Assembly: GCF_001418335.1 (NCBI RefSeq)
Contig: NZ_LIPP01000059.1
Coordinates: forward strand, 18,318 to 82,317
Source: Streptomyces aurantiacus
Lineage (GTDB): Bacteria; Actinomycetota; Actinomycetes; Streptomycetales; Streptomycetaceae
Reading direction: 5' to 3'
Length of the DNA stretch: 64,000 nt
The translations under genes and the position numbers were made by a program. The notes under the pieces are model-generated. The model was given only the letters and a program-made list of their open reading frames with translations, had not been told where the DNA came from and made no database searches. Shown in pieces: positions 48,898 through 57,661 of the stretch (the stretch's first letter is position 1; every line of letters starts with the position of its first letter).

Positions 48898-51612
48898 TCA
48901 GCGCAGATCGCCGACCACCGTCCGCAGCTCGGTACGGGAGACGACGCCGAGTTTGGGGAAGATCCGGTGCAGGTGGGAGCTGACAGTGCGGTGCGAAAGA
49001 TAAAGCTGCCGGCCGATCTCTCGGTTGGTCAGCCCCTCGGCGGCCAGTTGCACTATCTGCAGCTCGTGCGGCGTCAGCTGGTCGCGGGCGTCCGGATCGC
49101 GGCGGCGACTGGTCTCGCCTGCCGCGCGCAGTTCGCGGCGGGCCTTGTCGCCCCATGGGATCGCGCCGAGCGCGTCGAGCATGTCCCGTGCGACCCGAAG
49201 GTGGTCCCGCGATTCCACGGACCGCCGCCGGCGCCGGAGCCACTCCCCGAAGGCCAGGTGGGTTCGCGCCCGGATCAGAGGCCAGGCGGCCAGGTCGGCC
49301 CCCAACGCCGCGTCGAACAACGCCTCGGCCGCGTCGTCGTCGCTCAGGAGCGCGCGAGCCAGGCGCAGCTCGGCGTGCAGTACCGGCGCCGGGGTCACGG
49401 CAGCGATGTCTTCGAGCTCCGCCACGATCGGCACGACGCTCTCCGCACGCCCGCAGTGCACCGCCGCGTCGACGAGATCGCCGACCGCGGTGAGGCGTAG
49501 CGCGATCTGGAACGCGGGGTCCGCGGGATCGTGTACCCGCCGGAAGTGGTCCAGCGCCTCCTCGAACCGTCCTGCGGCCAGGGCGGCCGTCCCGCGGGCG
49601 ATCAGCGCGATCGCCAGCACGGGACGTGCCCCCGCGGGCAGGCCGATCTCCTCGGCCTCCTCGGCGAGCCGCAGAGCGTCGTCGACATCGCCGCGCAGCG
49701 CCGCGAGCTTCGCGCCGATGGCGGTCATCAGGGCGTACATCATCGTCTGGGTCGTCTCGCGTGCCAGCCGGCGTGCCTCCTCCGTGGCCGAGATGGCCGC
49801 GCCGAGGTCGCCGACGACGATGTCGGACCAGGCCTGCGCACCGGCCGTGCGCGCCAGCAGGCCCAGGCGGCCTTGAGCCCGCAGACCGATGCTGCCGGAC
49901 GCGGCGAAGGCGCGCGCGGCGTCGAAGCCGCCGGCCAGCAGCGTGGCGGTGCTCAGCATCCGGTAGGCGCGGCCGTCGTCGCCGTCGTTCGGCGTCATGT
50001 CCCGGATCCCGTTCAGGACGAACGCGCCGCGCTCGACCGGCGCCGCGTAGGCACAGATGGCAAGCCGCCAGGGATCGAGGTCGTCCAGCGCCATTCCCTC
50101 GACCGCGTCCAGGACCCGGTGTCGCGCCTCCGGTCCTGGCTCGGACCAGAAGCACAACTGCGCGGCACTCCACAGGATGCGCAGCGCCAGGGCCCGGTCG
50201 TCCGCCGCGACGCTCTCGGCGAGCGCCGTCAGCGAGACCACGGAACCGGGATGGCCGCCCAGCCCCTCGTCGAAACTGCCGCGCAGCCAGACCGCGGTGG
50301 CATGCTGCCGCGCTGACAGTGTCGTGCTCTGCGCGTGGTCGAGCAGGCGGTTCACGGACTCCGGCCGCCCGAGCTCGACGGCGTAGTCGGCGGCCCGCAG
50401 CAGACGTTCGGTGCGGCGGGCGGCATCGCCGCTGAGCGCCGCCGCGTGTTCGAGAGACGTGACGGCCTCCGCGACAGCCCCGCGGCGCGCGGCACGGAGC
50501 GCGACGTCCTCCAGTGCCTGGGCGACGGTCTCGTCGGCGGCCGAGGTCGCCGCGGCCCGATGCCGCGCGTGACGGTCGGGGTGGTCGTCGAGCACCGAGG
50601 CGAGGGCGCCATGCGCGGCCTGCCGCTCGGCCGTGGGCATCGTCTGCTGGATCGCCGAGCGCATCAGCGGATGCCCGAAGCGCAGTTCGATCCCGTCGAC
50701 CGAGACCAGCCCGGCACGCAGCGCCGGTTCGAGCTCGGCGATCCCCACGGCATCACCGGCCAGGAACCGCGCCGCGGCGAAGATCTCGGTGAGCGTCGAA
50801 CCATTGTCGAGGGCCGCGACCCGCAGGATGGTCCGCGTGCCCGCCGGCAGCGTCGCGAGCCGGTCGGTGAACGCGCGCTCCAGCCGTTCGGTGAGCGGCA
50901 GGCGCGTTTCGTCCGGGTCGGCCGCCTTGCCGAGGGTGCGGGACAACTCGGTCAGGGCGAGGGGGTTCCCGGCCGCCGCCGCGAGCAGCCTGCGGCGCGC
51001 GGCCGGCCGCAGGCCGGGGGCCCGGTCGGCCAGCAGTGCCGCGGCGTCGTCGTCGGACAGCGGTTCGAGCGGAACGGTGGTGACTTCGTCGGGGGTCAGC
51101 CGCGACCGGTAGCCGTCCCGCGCGGCGCCGACCATGACGACCGGCTCCGAGCCGACCCGGCGCGCCATGAAGGCCAGGACGCTGACCGTGGCGTCATCGA
51201 GCCACTGGATGTCGTCGGTGAGGATCAGGACCGGCGCGGTCGCGGCGACGTCGGCTATGAGGTCGAGCACGGCGAGGCCCACCATGAAGACGTCGGGCAC
51301 CTCGGCCTCGGCATGGCCGAGCGCGGCCGCCAGTACGAGCCGGTGCGGCGCGCTGCCTTCCGTCTGCGCGGGTCCGAGCGGTCGCAAAAGCTGGTGGAGG
51401 CCGCCAAAGGGGAGGTCGCTCTCGGCCTCGACCCCCACCGCGCGTAACACTCGGAATCCCAGGGACTCGGCCAGTGCCCCGGTCGCGGCGAGCAACGAGG
51501 TCTTGCCGATGCCCGGTGCGCCGCGGACCAGAACCGCCGCCCCGCGACTGCCCGCCTCGGACAAGATGCCACGCAGCAACCCGAGTTGGGCTTCCCGGCC
51601 GACGAGATCCAC
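48898..51612 (-). CDS. LAL-type LuxR transcriptional regulator with TTA codon
   Basis: 904 residues from GTG. Walker A VLVRGAPGIGKTSLLAATGA and Walker B VLILTDDIQWLDDATVSVLA in the N-terminal ATPase; a helical middle (e.g. LLRAADYAVELGRPESVNRL, ALAAGRFEEALDHFRRVHD); LuxR HTH LTPHELQIVQLAAEGLTNRE, then LSHRTVSSHLHRIFPKLGVV at the end. An in-frame TTA lies at codon 56 (51445-51447), close after Walker A, so translation should depend on bldA leucyl-tRNA. A 222-bp piece of its own middle is duplicated 35 bp upstream of its start, so the native promoter region may be rearranged. Same strand as, and upstream of, the other LAL gene. Confidence 0.92.
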   Translation of the reverse strand: MDLVGREAQLGLLRGILSEAGSRGAAVLVRGAPGIGKTSLLAATGALAESLGFRVLRAVGVEAESDLPFGGLHQLLRPLGPAQTEGSAPHRLVLAAALGHAEAEVPDVFMVGLAVLDLIADVAATAPVLILTDDIQWLDDATVSVLAFMARRVGSEPVVMVGAARDGYRSRLTPDEVTTVPLEPLSDDDAAALLADRAPGLRPAARRRLLAAAAGNPLALTELSRTLGKAADPDETRLPLTERLERAFTDRLATLPAGTRTILRVAALDNGSTLTEIFAAARFLAGDAVGIAELEPALRAGLVSVDGIELRFGHPLMRSAIQQTMPTAERQAAHGALASVLDDHPDRHARHRAAATSAADETVAQALEDVALRAARRGAVAEAVTSLEHAAALSGDAARRTERLLRAADYAVELGRPESVNRLLDHAQSTTLSARQHATAVWLRGSFDEGLGGHPGSVVSLTALAESVAADDRALALRILWSAAQLCFWSEPGPEARHRVLDAVEGMALDDLDPWRLAICAYAAPVERGAFVLNGIRDMTPNDGDDGRAYRMLSTATLLAGGFDAARAFAASGSIGLRAQGRLGLLARTAGAQAWSDIVVGDLGAAISATEEARRLARETTQTMMYALMTAIGAKLAALRGDVDDALRLAEEAEEIGLPAGARPVLAIALIARGTAALAAGRFEEALDHFRRVHDPADPAFQIALRLTAVGDLVDAAVHCGRAESVVPIVAELEDIAAVTPAPVLHAELRLARALLSDDDAAEALFDAALGADLAAWPLIRARTHLAFGEWLRRRRRSVESRDHLRVARDMLDALGAIPWGDKARRELRAAGETSRRRDPDARDQLTPHELQIVQLAAEGLTNREIGRQLYLSHRTVSSHLHRIFPKLGVVSRTELRTVVGDLR

Positions 51613-51646
51613 GTTCGTCCCTTCGACCGGCCGCTCGGATCCGAGC

Positions 51647-51890
51647 GGGCCCGGTCATCCGCCGCGACGCTCTCGGCGAGCGCCGTCAGCGAGACCACGG
51701 AACCGGGATGGCCGCCCAGCCCCTCGTCGAAACTGCCGCGCAGCCAGACCGCGGTGGCATGCTGCCCCGGTGACAGTGTCATGCTCTGCGCGTGGTCGGG
51801 CAAGCAGTACACGGACTCCGGCCGCCCGAACTCGACGGCGTAGTCGGCGGCCCGCAGCAGACGTTCGGCACGGAGCGCGGCGTTCTCCGG
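51647..51890 (-). pseudogene. Duplicated internal fragment of LAL LuxR gene
   Basis: A 222-bp block (51647-51868) matches 50190-50411 in the same orientation at fixed offset with about nine single-base differences counted by eye and no gap. Beyond it, the homologous frame continues briefly into a piece similar to ~50492-50512, as if a 70-bp deletion had followed. The coding phase of the copy is preserved (AADYAVEFGRPESVY-type). It therefore represents the remnant of a second, paralogous LAL gene rather than of this gene itself. Confidence 0.8.
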
Positions 51891-51969
51891 GGCAGGGGCA
51901 GGTGGGGTGGGCATGTCGGGCCGGGCGTCGCTTGTCGATGCCTGCGTCGTGACACCTGGGGAAGTGGAC

Positions 51970-52203
51970 ATGAGCATTGTGTTCTCGGTGCTGTCGACGT
52001 CCGGCGGTGAGTGTCTGAAGCACTGGCAGGAAGAAATCTTCCGCACCTTCGTCCCGCTGCGGATCACCCTCCCCAAGGACGAGCCCTTCAGCGGCACGAT
52101 CAGCACCGACCTGATCGGTCCGCTCCAGGCGACCTCTGTCGACTGCGATCGTGGCCGGGTCGACCGCACGCCGCGGCTGATCGCCCGGGGCAGCGCTGCA
52201 TCA
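51970..52203 (+). pseudogene. AraC-family regulator, N-terminal remnant
   Basis: From an ATG the frame reads FSVLSTSGGECLKHWQEEIF, FVPLRITLPKDEPFSG and TDLIGPLQATSVDCDRGRVD, then TPRLIARG. This is the start of the 'AraC_binding_2' sensor domain (VPLRI.LP.DEPF.G.I.TD.IGPLQ.T.V). After ~78 codons the frame degenerates and no HTH follows. It is a fragment. Confidence 0.7.
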
Positions 52204-52282
52204 CGACGACGGGTTGGGCAGGGTGGTCCTGCCCTTCCTGCGGGGCTTGGCCGACCACGCCCCGGCGATCACCTCCACGGTA

Positions 52283-52331
52283 GGCGAGCGGCTGGCGAGC
52301 GGCTGGCGAGCGGCTGGCGAGCGGCTGGCGG
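52283..52331. repeat. 11-bp tandem repeat
   Basis: The unit GGCGAGCGGCT is repeated four times with a partial fifth. It separates an AraC-type fragment from an alpha/beta-hydrolase fragment, i.e. it sits on a rearrangement boundary. Confidence 0.85.
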
Positions 52332-52410
52332 CCAATGCCGTGGTCCTCGTAGTACAGCTCGATGTCGGTGGAGTTCTCCTGGCCGACGGTGATGTATACG
52401 GCGTGTCCGC
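52330..52410 (-). pseudogene. Alpha/beta hydrolase (haloperoxidase-type), N-terminal remnant
   Basis: The translation GHAVYITVGQENSTDIELYY then EDHGIG is the usual beginning of non-haem haloperoxidase-like hydrolases ((M)..Y(I/V)TVGQENST..(D/E)LYYEDHG.GQPV(V/L)LIHG). It ends at the tandem repeat. Only ~27 codons remain. Confidence 0.6.
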
Positions 52411-52640
52411 TTCCCTTCGCGCGTTGGTGGGTCAGCTCGGTGCCGGCGCCGGGGTGAGTGAGGCGGACGGCGTGCGGGGCGTCGCCCCCGGCCGTGCGGG
52501 TCATTGCCGGTCGGTGGCGTGCCCGCCGCGGGGAGCTGTGCGGACCGGGTCGGACAGGGCCGGCGTGCTCATCGTTCTCGCGGATCGGCTGGACCACGTA
52601 GGTGGAGCGGCCCCGCCGGAGCAACGCGGATGACGCCAGG

Positions 52641-53513
52641 TCAGGAGGTGGCGCGGGCGGCGGCCTCGATGACGTGCGCGGTGGCGCCGGGATGTGACAC
52701 GGGGACCGCGTGCGAGGCGCCGCGGACCACCTCGGTGTGCGAACCCGCACGACGCGCCATGGCCCGCTCGGCAGTCGGCGGGATGGCCTGGTCTGCGCCT
52801 GCGACCAGGAACCAGGAGGGAATGGTCTTCCATGCCGGCGTGCTGCTGGGTTCCGCGAACGCGGCCAGCGCCACCGGCCGTTGCCCGGCCGCCATCAGCC
52901 GGGCCTTGCCTGCCGGCACGTCGGCCGCGAAGACCTGGCGGAAATCGGCGGGGTTGACGTAGGCGTCCTGTCCGCCCGGGAACTCCCGGACCGTCAGCGC
53001 CGGCGGGAGCCGGCTGCCCGGGTACTGTCCGAGGATCGCCAGGCCGGACTCGCCCTGGTCGGGGGCGAACGCGGCGATGTAGACCAGGGCCTTGACGTCG
53101 GCGTGGCCCGCCGCGGCGTCGGTGATGACGGCGCCGCCGTAGGAATGGCCGGCCAGGACGACCGGTCCGGGAACGGTGTCCAGAACACTGGACACGTAGG
53201 CCGAGTCGCCGGCCAGGCCGCGGAGCGGGTTCGCGACGCCGATCACCGGGTAACCCTGACGCTCAAGCCGCGCTGTCACCCCGTCCCAGCTCGACGAGTC
53301 CGCGAACGCACCGTGGACCAGGACCACGGTCGGCTTCGGTGTGCTCGGCGTGGCGGACGCCGTCGCGGCGTGCGGGGCCGCCACCGAGCCGGCGGACGTG
53401 GCGGCGGACAGGGCCGGGACCGCGAGCAGTGTCCCGACCACCATCGCCGAGAGCATCAGCCTTCTGTGACGTTGCCCGCCCTCGCGGAATCGGGCGGGTT
53501 CGATGTCTGTCAT
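52641..53513 (-). CDS. Secreted alpha/beta hydrolase
   Basis: 290 residues. An N-terminal signal is visible (RHRRLMLSAMVVGTLLAVPA, then ALSAATSAGS) with Ala-rich cleavage region. The hydrolase has VVLVHGAFADSSSWDGVTAR (oxyanion), GPVVLAGHSYGGAVITDAAA (GHSYGG nucleophile elbow, Ser), ALVYIAAFAPDQGES, an Asp region FLVAGADQAIPPTAER and ASHAVPVSHPGA carrying the His. Such proteins with a lone domain are often esterases or lactonases released from the cell. It lies downstream, in the same direction, of another secreted-looking hydrolase. Confidence 0.88.
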   Translation of the reverse strand: MTDIEPARFREGGQRHRRLMLSAMVVGTLLAVPALSAATSAGSVAAPHAATASATPSTPKPTVVLVHGAFADSSSWDGVTARLERQGYPVIGVANPLRGLAGDSAYVSSVLDTVPGPVVLAGHSYGGAVITDAAAGHADVKALVYIAAFAPDQGESGLAILGQYPGSRLPPALTVREFPGGQDAYVNPADFRQVFAADVPAGKARLMAAGQRPVALAAFAEPSSTPAWKTIPSWFLVAGADQAIPPTAERAMARRAGSHTEVVRGASHAVPVSHPGATAHVIEAAARATS

Positions 53514-53680
53514 GACTGTTCTCCTCGTCTCTTCTTCTCTTCGCGCCCCCTGGGACGAGCACACCGGACAGCAGTACGGAATCCGCGCGGCCCGTACGCG
53601 ACCTGTACGGCCACCAGGTCGTGGAGCCGGTCGCCGACGAAGAACGGTCGGGAAGAACCGGCTCAGTTCCGCTCCTGCCG

Positions 53681-54712
53681 TCATCCCCGGCCGCCCAGGA
53701 AGTGCAGCAGCAGGTCGGTCGTCTCCTCCGGATGCTCCTCGTAGATCCAGTGCCCGGAGTCGGGGATGACGGCCGGGGTGACATGGGCGGCGTAATGGCG
53801 CACCTGTTTCGCGACCGAGGAACCGAGGCTGCCGGAGGCGCCGATCGCCAGCACCGGCATGGTCAGGGGCTTCTTCCGGAACCGCGCGTTGTCGGCGATG
53901 TCCTGCGGGAATGTCCGGAACCAGGCGAAGCTCGCTTCCAGGTGTGCGTAGTCGCGCAGGTAGGAGGAGAAGACCTGGAGGTCCTCCGGGGTCAGGGCGT
54001 CCTTGTGCACCGCGATGCCCCGCATGAAGCCGGTCGTCCAGGTCAGTTCGCGGCCCCGGATCAGGCTCTCCGGGAGACCGGTCTGCAAGGAGAAGAAGCC
54101 GAAGTTCCACACTCCGGGGCCCTGGGCCGTCAGTGACGGGAACGCGTAGATGCCCTGGTCGGGGATCGGGGCCTCGCTGAGCACGAGCTTCTTGACGCTG
54201 TGCGGGTACTGCGCGGCGTAGGAGTAGGCGACCATCGTGCCGATGTCGTGGCCGACGACGTTCACGTCCTGGTCCTTGCCGAGCGACACCAGGAGCGCGT
54301 GCAGCTTGGCGGCCATGGTCTTCTTGTCGTAGCCGGACACCGGGGTGTCGCTGCGGCCCGCGCCGGGCAGATCCGGCGCGATGACGGTGTAGTGCTCGGC
54401 GAGCGCGGGCATGATGCCGTGCCACTCGTACCAGGTCTGAGGGTAGCCGTGGATGAGGACCAGCGTCGGGCCGTGGCCGCCGATCACGTAGTTGATGCCG
54501 ATTCCGGCGACGTGGGTCTTGTGTTCGCTGAAGCCGGTGGGTATCTGCTCCGCGGGTGCCGCCACGGCCTTGTCGGGTGCTGCGGCCGTGAGGGTGGTCA
54601 AGCCGAGGGCGACGGCCAGGGCGAAGACCGCGGCCGTCAGGCGGCGGGATCTGGGCCGACGGGACCTGGAAAGGCGGGTTCTGGACAGGCGGAGTCTCAC
54701 TGATCTCTCCAA
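53681..54712 (-). CDS. Secreted epoxide hydrolase-like alpha/beta hydrolase
   Basis: 343 residues with a long basic signal: RSVRLRLSRTRLSRSRRPRS, then AAVFALAVALGLTTLTAAAP. The core shows LVLIHGYPQTWYEWHGIMPA (HGxPxT(W)YEW), DVNVVGHDIGTMVAYSYAAQ with an Asp nucleophile in GHDIG, as in epoxide hydrolases and dehalogenases, and PDSGHWIYEEHPEE with the catalytic His. A cap region (FGFFSLQTGLPESLIRG, LRDYAHLEASFAWFRTFPQD) with two Tyr/Trp side chains fits epoxide ring opening. It is encoded 69 bp after an SDR, suggesting oxidation and epoxide steps on one substrate. Confidence 0.85.
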   Translation of the reverse strand: MERSVRLRLSRTRLSRSRRPRSRRLTAAVFALAVALGLTTLTAAAPDKAVAAPAEQIPTGFSEHKTHVAGIGINYVIGGHGPTLVLIHGYPQTWYEWHGIMPALAEHYTVIAPDLPGAGRSDTPVSGYDKKTMAAKLHALLVSLGKDQDVNVVGHDIGTMVAYSYAAQYPHSVKKLVLSEAPIPDQGIYAFPSLTAQGPGVWNFGFFSLQTGLPESLIRGRELTWTTGFMRGIAVHKDALTPEDLQVFSSYLRDYAHLEASFAWFRTFPQDIADNARFRKKPLTMPVLAIGASGSLGSSVAKQVRHYAAHVTPAVIPDSGHWIYEEHPEETTDLLLHFLGGRG

Positions 54713-54781
54713 GGGATGCGAGGGGAAGCGAGGGAAAGCGAGGCGCGGCGGGCTCGGCGCCCGCCGCGTCGTGAGGGCCCG

Positions 54782-55612
54782 TCAGAGGGACTCGACGAGG
54801 CCGCCGTCGATGACGAAGTCGGCGCCGGTGATGTTCGCCGCCCGGGGACCGGCGAGGTACAGCACGAGTTCGGCGATCTCGGACGGCCGGGTGAAGCGGC
54901 CGGTCACCGACTGGTCCGCCGCGCTGCGGGCCACCTCCCGGGGATCGACGCCCCGGAACCGGCCGACCGTGGCGGCGACACCGCCGGCGCCCTGCCACAG
55001 CGCGGTCTCCACCGGGCCGGGACCGATGGTGTTCACCCGCACGCCGCGTGGCCCCACCTCCTTGGACAGGGCCTTGCAGAAGTTGGTCAGCGCCGCCTTC
55101 GCCGCGCCGTAGTCGATGACCAGCGGGTCCGGCAGCCGGGCGTTGACCGAGGAGACGGTGACGATACGTCCCGCGCCGGTGGCGAGCAGGTGCGGCAGGG
55201 CGGCCCGGGTGGCGCGGACGGCGGCCATGAAGTTGACCGTGAACGTCCAGTCCCAGTCCTCGTCCGTCACGCCGAGGAAGCCGTCCACCCGAGGCCGCAC
55301 CGCGCCCACGTTGTTCACCAGGACATCGACACCGCCGTGGACCGCGACGGCCTCGGCGACCAGCGCCGCCGGACCGTCGGGCGTCGCGAGGTCGACCTCC
55401 ACGACGGTGAGTTCAGCGCCCTGCTTCACGTGCTCGTCGAGGGCTTCGGTACGTTCCCTCGATCCCGCGACGACTCGGGAGCCGGCTGCCAGGAACGCCT
55501 CGACGATGGCCAGCCCGATGCCGCGCCCGGCGCCGGTGACCACCACGATCCGTTCGGCCAGGCCCGCGTCGGCACCGGCCCCTCCGGCTGCCTGGGGCGG
55601 ACGGGGGCTCAT
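54782..55612 (-). CDS. SDR-family oxidoreductase
   Basis: 276 residues from ATG overlapping the upstream hydrolase stop. SDR motifs are complete: VVVTGAGRGIGLAIVEAFLA, VLVNNVGAVRPRV, IVTVSSVNARLP with DYGAAKAALTNF (Ser, Tyr, Lys), and VRVNTIGPGPVETALW. Tail: ANITGADFVIDGGLVESL. Coupled to the upstream alpha/beta hydrolase (ATGA) and followed by two further hydrolases on the same strand, so it belongs to a four-gene leftward unit. Substrate is unknown. Confidence 0.9.
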   Translation of the reverse strand: MSPRPPQAAGGAGADAGLAERIVVVTGAGRGIGLAIVEAFLAAGSRVVAGSRERTEALDEHVKQGAELTVVEVDLATPDGPAALVAEAVAVHGGVDVLVNNVGAVRPRVDGFLGVTDEDWDWTFTVNFMAAVRATRAALPHLLATGAGRIVTVSSVNARLPDPLVIDYGAAKAALTNFCKALSKEVGPRGVRVNTIGPGPVETALWQGAGGVAATVGRFRGVDPREVARSAADQSVTGRFTRPSEIAELVLYLAGPRAANITGADFVIDGGLVESL

Positions 55613-56424
55613 CGCCCGGTCTCCGCGTCCGGATCCTGTTGCCGCAGCCAGCTGAGAACGGTGTCCGCGACCTCCCGCCAGCCGCCGTCGATCGTCAGGG
55701 AGTGCCCGCGGTCGGGAAAGTTGGTGACGTCGGTGACGGCTTCGGAATGCCGGTACTGCTTGAGAGTGGCCCGGGTGACGGCCTCGGGCACCGTGTGATC
55801 CTTGCCGCCGGAGATGAGCAGCAGCGGACCGCGTCCGCTGTTCTCCGTGTCGACCTTTGCCGGCGAGTGAGGATTGAAGTTGGCGGAGGCGGCCTCGTAC
55901 AGCGGCTTGCCCGGCGCGGGGATGGTCCAGCGCTCGTACAGGGCTGCCGATTCCTCCTCCGAGATGGCGTTGCCGAAGGCGAACCGGAACTGCTCCGCGG
56001 TCAGGGAGACCGACCGGTGCTTGTTGGCCGGGTTCTTGAAGACCGGGAACGTCGCCCTCAGCGCGGACAGCGGCAGGGGCAGAACGCCCTTGATCTGCGC
56101 GGCGTCGATCGCGACTGCCGCGGCGGCGCGGTCCTGGCCGAGCAGCTTCTGCGCGATCATCCCACCGAACGAGTGACCGATCACGATGGGTCGCACGGGC
56201 AGGGCCGCGATCAGGGCCGCGTAGTGCTCGACGACGTCGTCGATGCCGTGGCCGGCGATGCTTTCCGGGTTCTGGCGCGCCTCCTCGACGGTGTCGGGGT
56301 CGCCGGGCCACCCGGGCGCGGACGGGTCGTAGCCCTCGTCGCGGAACAGATCGATCCAGGGCCGCCAGGAGGTGCTGTGCAGCCAGAGTCCGTGGACGAA
56401 GACCACGGGAAGCGGAACGGTCAT
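55609..56424 (-). CDS. Alpha/beta hydrolase
   Basis: 271 residues from the ATG. No signal peptide. VVFVHGLWLHSTSWRPWIDL (oxyanion loop), PIVIGHSFGGMIAQKLL (GHSFGG nucleophile), GPLLLISGGKDHTVPE (Asp) and PDRGHSLTIDGGW (His) make a complete triad. A cap, SALRATFPVFKNPANKHRSV, lies between. The intracellular member of this leftward hydrolase/SDR run. The open frame upstream of it (to 56652) carries an unrelated remnant of a dehydratase. Confidence 0.88.
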   Translation of the reverse strand: MTVPLPVVFVHGLWLHSTSWRPWIDLFRDEGYDPSAPGWPGDPDTVEEARQNPESIAGHGIDDVVEHYAALIAALPVRPIVIGHSFGGMIAQKLLGQDRAAAAVAIDAAQIKGVLPLPLSALRATFPVFKNPANKHRSVSLTAEQFRFAFGNAISEEESAALYERWTIPAPGKPLYEAASANFNPHSPAKVDTENSGRGPLLLISGGKDHTVPEAVTRATLKQYRHSEAVTDVTNFPDRGHSLTIDGGWREVADTVLSWLRQQDPDAETGR

Positions 56425-56469
56425 GGCTGGGCCTCTCTTGTGTGGGTGTCCTGACCCGGCATGTGCACA

Positions 56470-56756
56470 CGAAACCGGAAACCCCGGCGCTCTCGCACCG
56501 GGGTGGCACCCCAGTCGGGCCGCGTAGCCACGGGCGGGCGCAGCCCGGCGCGGCGTCCGGTCTTTCCGTCGGTGCTCCATCTCGTCGTCGTCGACCTCCA
56601 TGTCGAGTCGGCCCGAGAGGGCGTCGAGGACGATGATGCCGCCGTCGCGCACCAGGCCGAGCGGGCCCTCTGCCGCCGACTCTGAGGCTGACGTGGAGTA
56701 CGCGGATCCCGTATGCCGTTCCGCTCATGCGCGCGTCGGAGATCCGCACCATGTCG
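56470..56756 (-). pseudogene. Dihydroxy-acid dehydratase (IlvD/Edd) C-terminal remnant
   Basis: In two minus-strand frames the sequence reads TDMVRISDARMSGTAYG then VLHVS, and DGGIIVLDALSGRLDMEVDD, then DEMEHRRKDRTP and PARGYAARLG. These are consecutive C-terminal segments of IlvD/Edd dehydratases (D(M)VRISDARMSGTxxG, (V)RDGD.I.LD...R.L.(L/V).V.D.E...R, RGY..L). The frames differ, so the gene is broken by an indel and its catalytic Fe-S half is gone. The preceding region to ~56880 (VGTGLWEYILAG) may belong to it. Confidence 0.65.
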
Positions 56757-57004
56757 GTGGCGTGCGCGCCGAGAGTTCGTGGAACCGGTCCAGCGAGAGG
56801 TCGACGCCTGCCCGGCCAGCGAGGATGTACTCCCACAAGCCGGTGCCCACCCCCAGCTGCCGGCTCTCGAAGACCGCTGGTGCGGCTGTCCCGCCGGTGA
56901 GCGCGGATCCCGCCCACCACCGCTGGGTGCCGGCCCGCCGCAGCCTGCCTCGTGCCGAAAGAGCCCCTCCCGTGCCTCGGCCCGAGGGACTCACACTCCC
57001 CGAG

Positions 57005-57622
57005 CTACCCGACCGTCGTATTCACACGCTCCCGGGCGGTGGTGGGGATGGCGTTGTCGATGAGGACGGCGGCGATGGCTGCGGCCGTGGGGAAGGACTC
57101 GGTGTTGAGGACCCGGGTGCGGGCCGCGGCGCCGTCGAGAAGCAGCGCGAGTTGTTCGCCGAGTTGTTCGGGGTCGGCGGCGCCGGCTTCCCGGGCTGTG
57201 TCGGCCAGGCGCGCGGCGATGGTCGACTTGTAGTCGCGTGCGTATTGGGACGCGGGGTGTTCGGGGTCGTGCAGTTCGACGGACGCCGCGATGTAGGGGC
57301 ACAGGGGGGTGAGGCCCTCTTTTCCCCTGGGCGGCTCGAAGACGGCAAGCAGTCGTTCACGGGGAGTCAGGTCGGTGCGGTCGAACACTCCGGCCGTGAC
57401 ACCGGGATCGAACCGGCGCAGGTATTCGGCGACGAGTTCGTCCTTGTTGGTGAAGTGCTGGTATGCCGTGCGCTTCGACACCTGGGCCACCGCGCACAGT
57501 TGGTCCATGCCGGTGCGGTTGATGCCCTGATCGCGGAACAGCTGCTGCGACGCGCTGATGATGCGCTCGCGTGCGCCCCTGCCGCGACGTAGGCCTTGGG
57601 GACCCTTCTCCAACTCCGTCAT
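57005..57622 (-). CDS. TetR-family transcriptional regulator
   Basis: 205 residues. The N-terminal HTH reads RERIISASQQLFRDQGINRT, GMDQLCAVAQVSKRTAYQHF, with TNKDELVAEYLRRFD as the linker helix. The ligand domain has LTPRERLLAVFEPPRGKEG, CPYIAASVELHDPEHPASQY and a Gln/Ala helix EQLGEQLALLLDGAAARTRV. Divergent from an SDR gene with palindromic sites between. The pair and the following F420/NADPH-type reductase look like a small detoxification cassette. Confidence 0.9.
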   Translation of the reverse strand: MTELEKGPQGLRRGRGARERIISASQQLFRDQGINRTGMDQLCAVAQVSKRTAYQHFTNKDELVAEYLRRFDPGVTAGVFDRTDLTPRERLLAVFEPPRGKEGLTPLCPYIAASVELHDPEHPASQYARDYKSTIAARLADTAREAGAADPEQLGEQLALLLDGAAARTRVLNTESFPTAAAIAAVLIDNAIPTTARERVNTTVG

Positions 57623-57643
57623 GCGCCCAGTCTACCCCAGTCG

Positions 57644-57661
57644 GGTACCGAGCGGTGTACC
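57644..57661. promoter_or_regulatory. Candidate TetR operator
   Basis: GGTACCGAGCGGTGTACC is an imperfect dyad (GGTAC and GTACC arms). A related CGGTGTACTTA (57707-57717) repeats the CGGTGTACCTA found at 57653-57663, 54 bp apart. Both lie between the divergent TetR and SDR starts. Confidence 0.5.

Noticed and set aside
52641..54998. One 785-codon leftward frame
   Set aside because: It is one hydrolase read through an unrelated upstream stretch; the true start is at 53513 and the upstream part is antisense or shifted relative to another gene.
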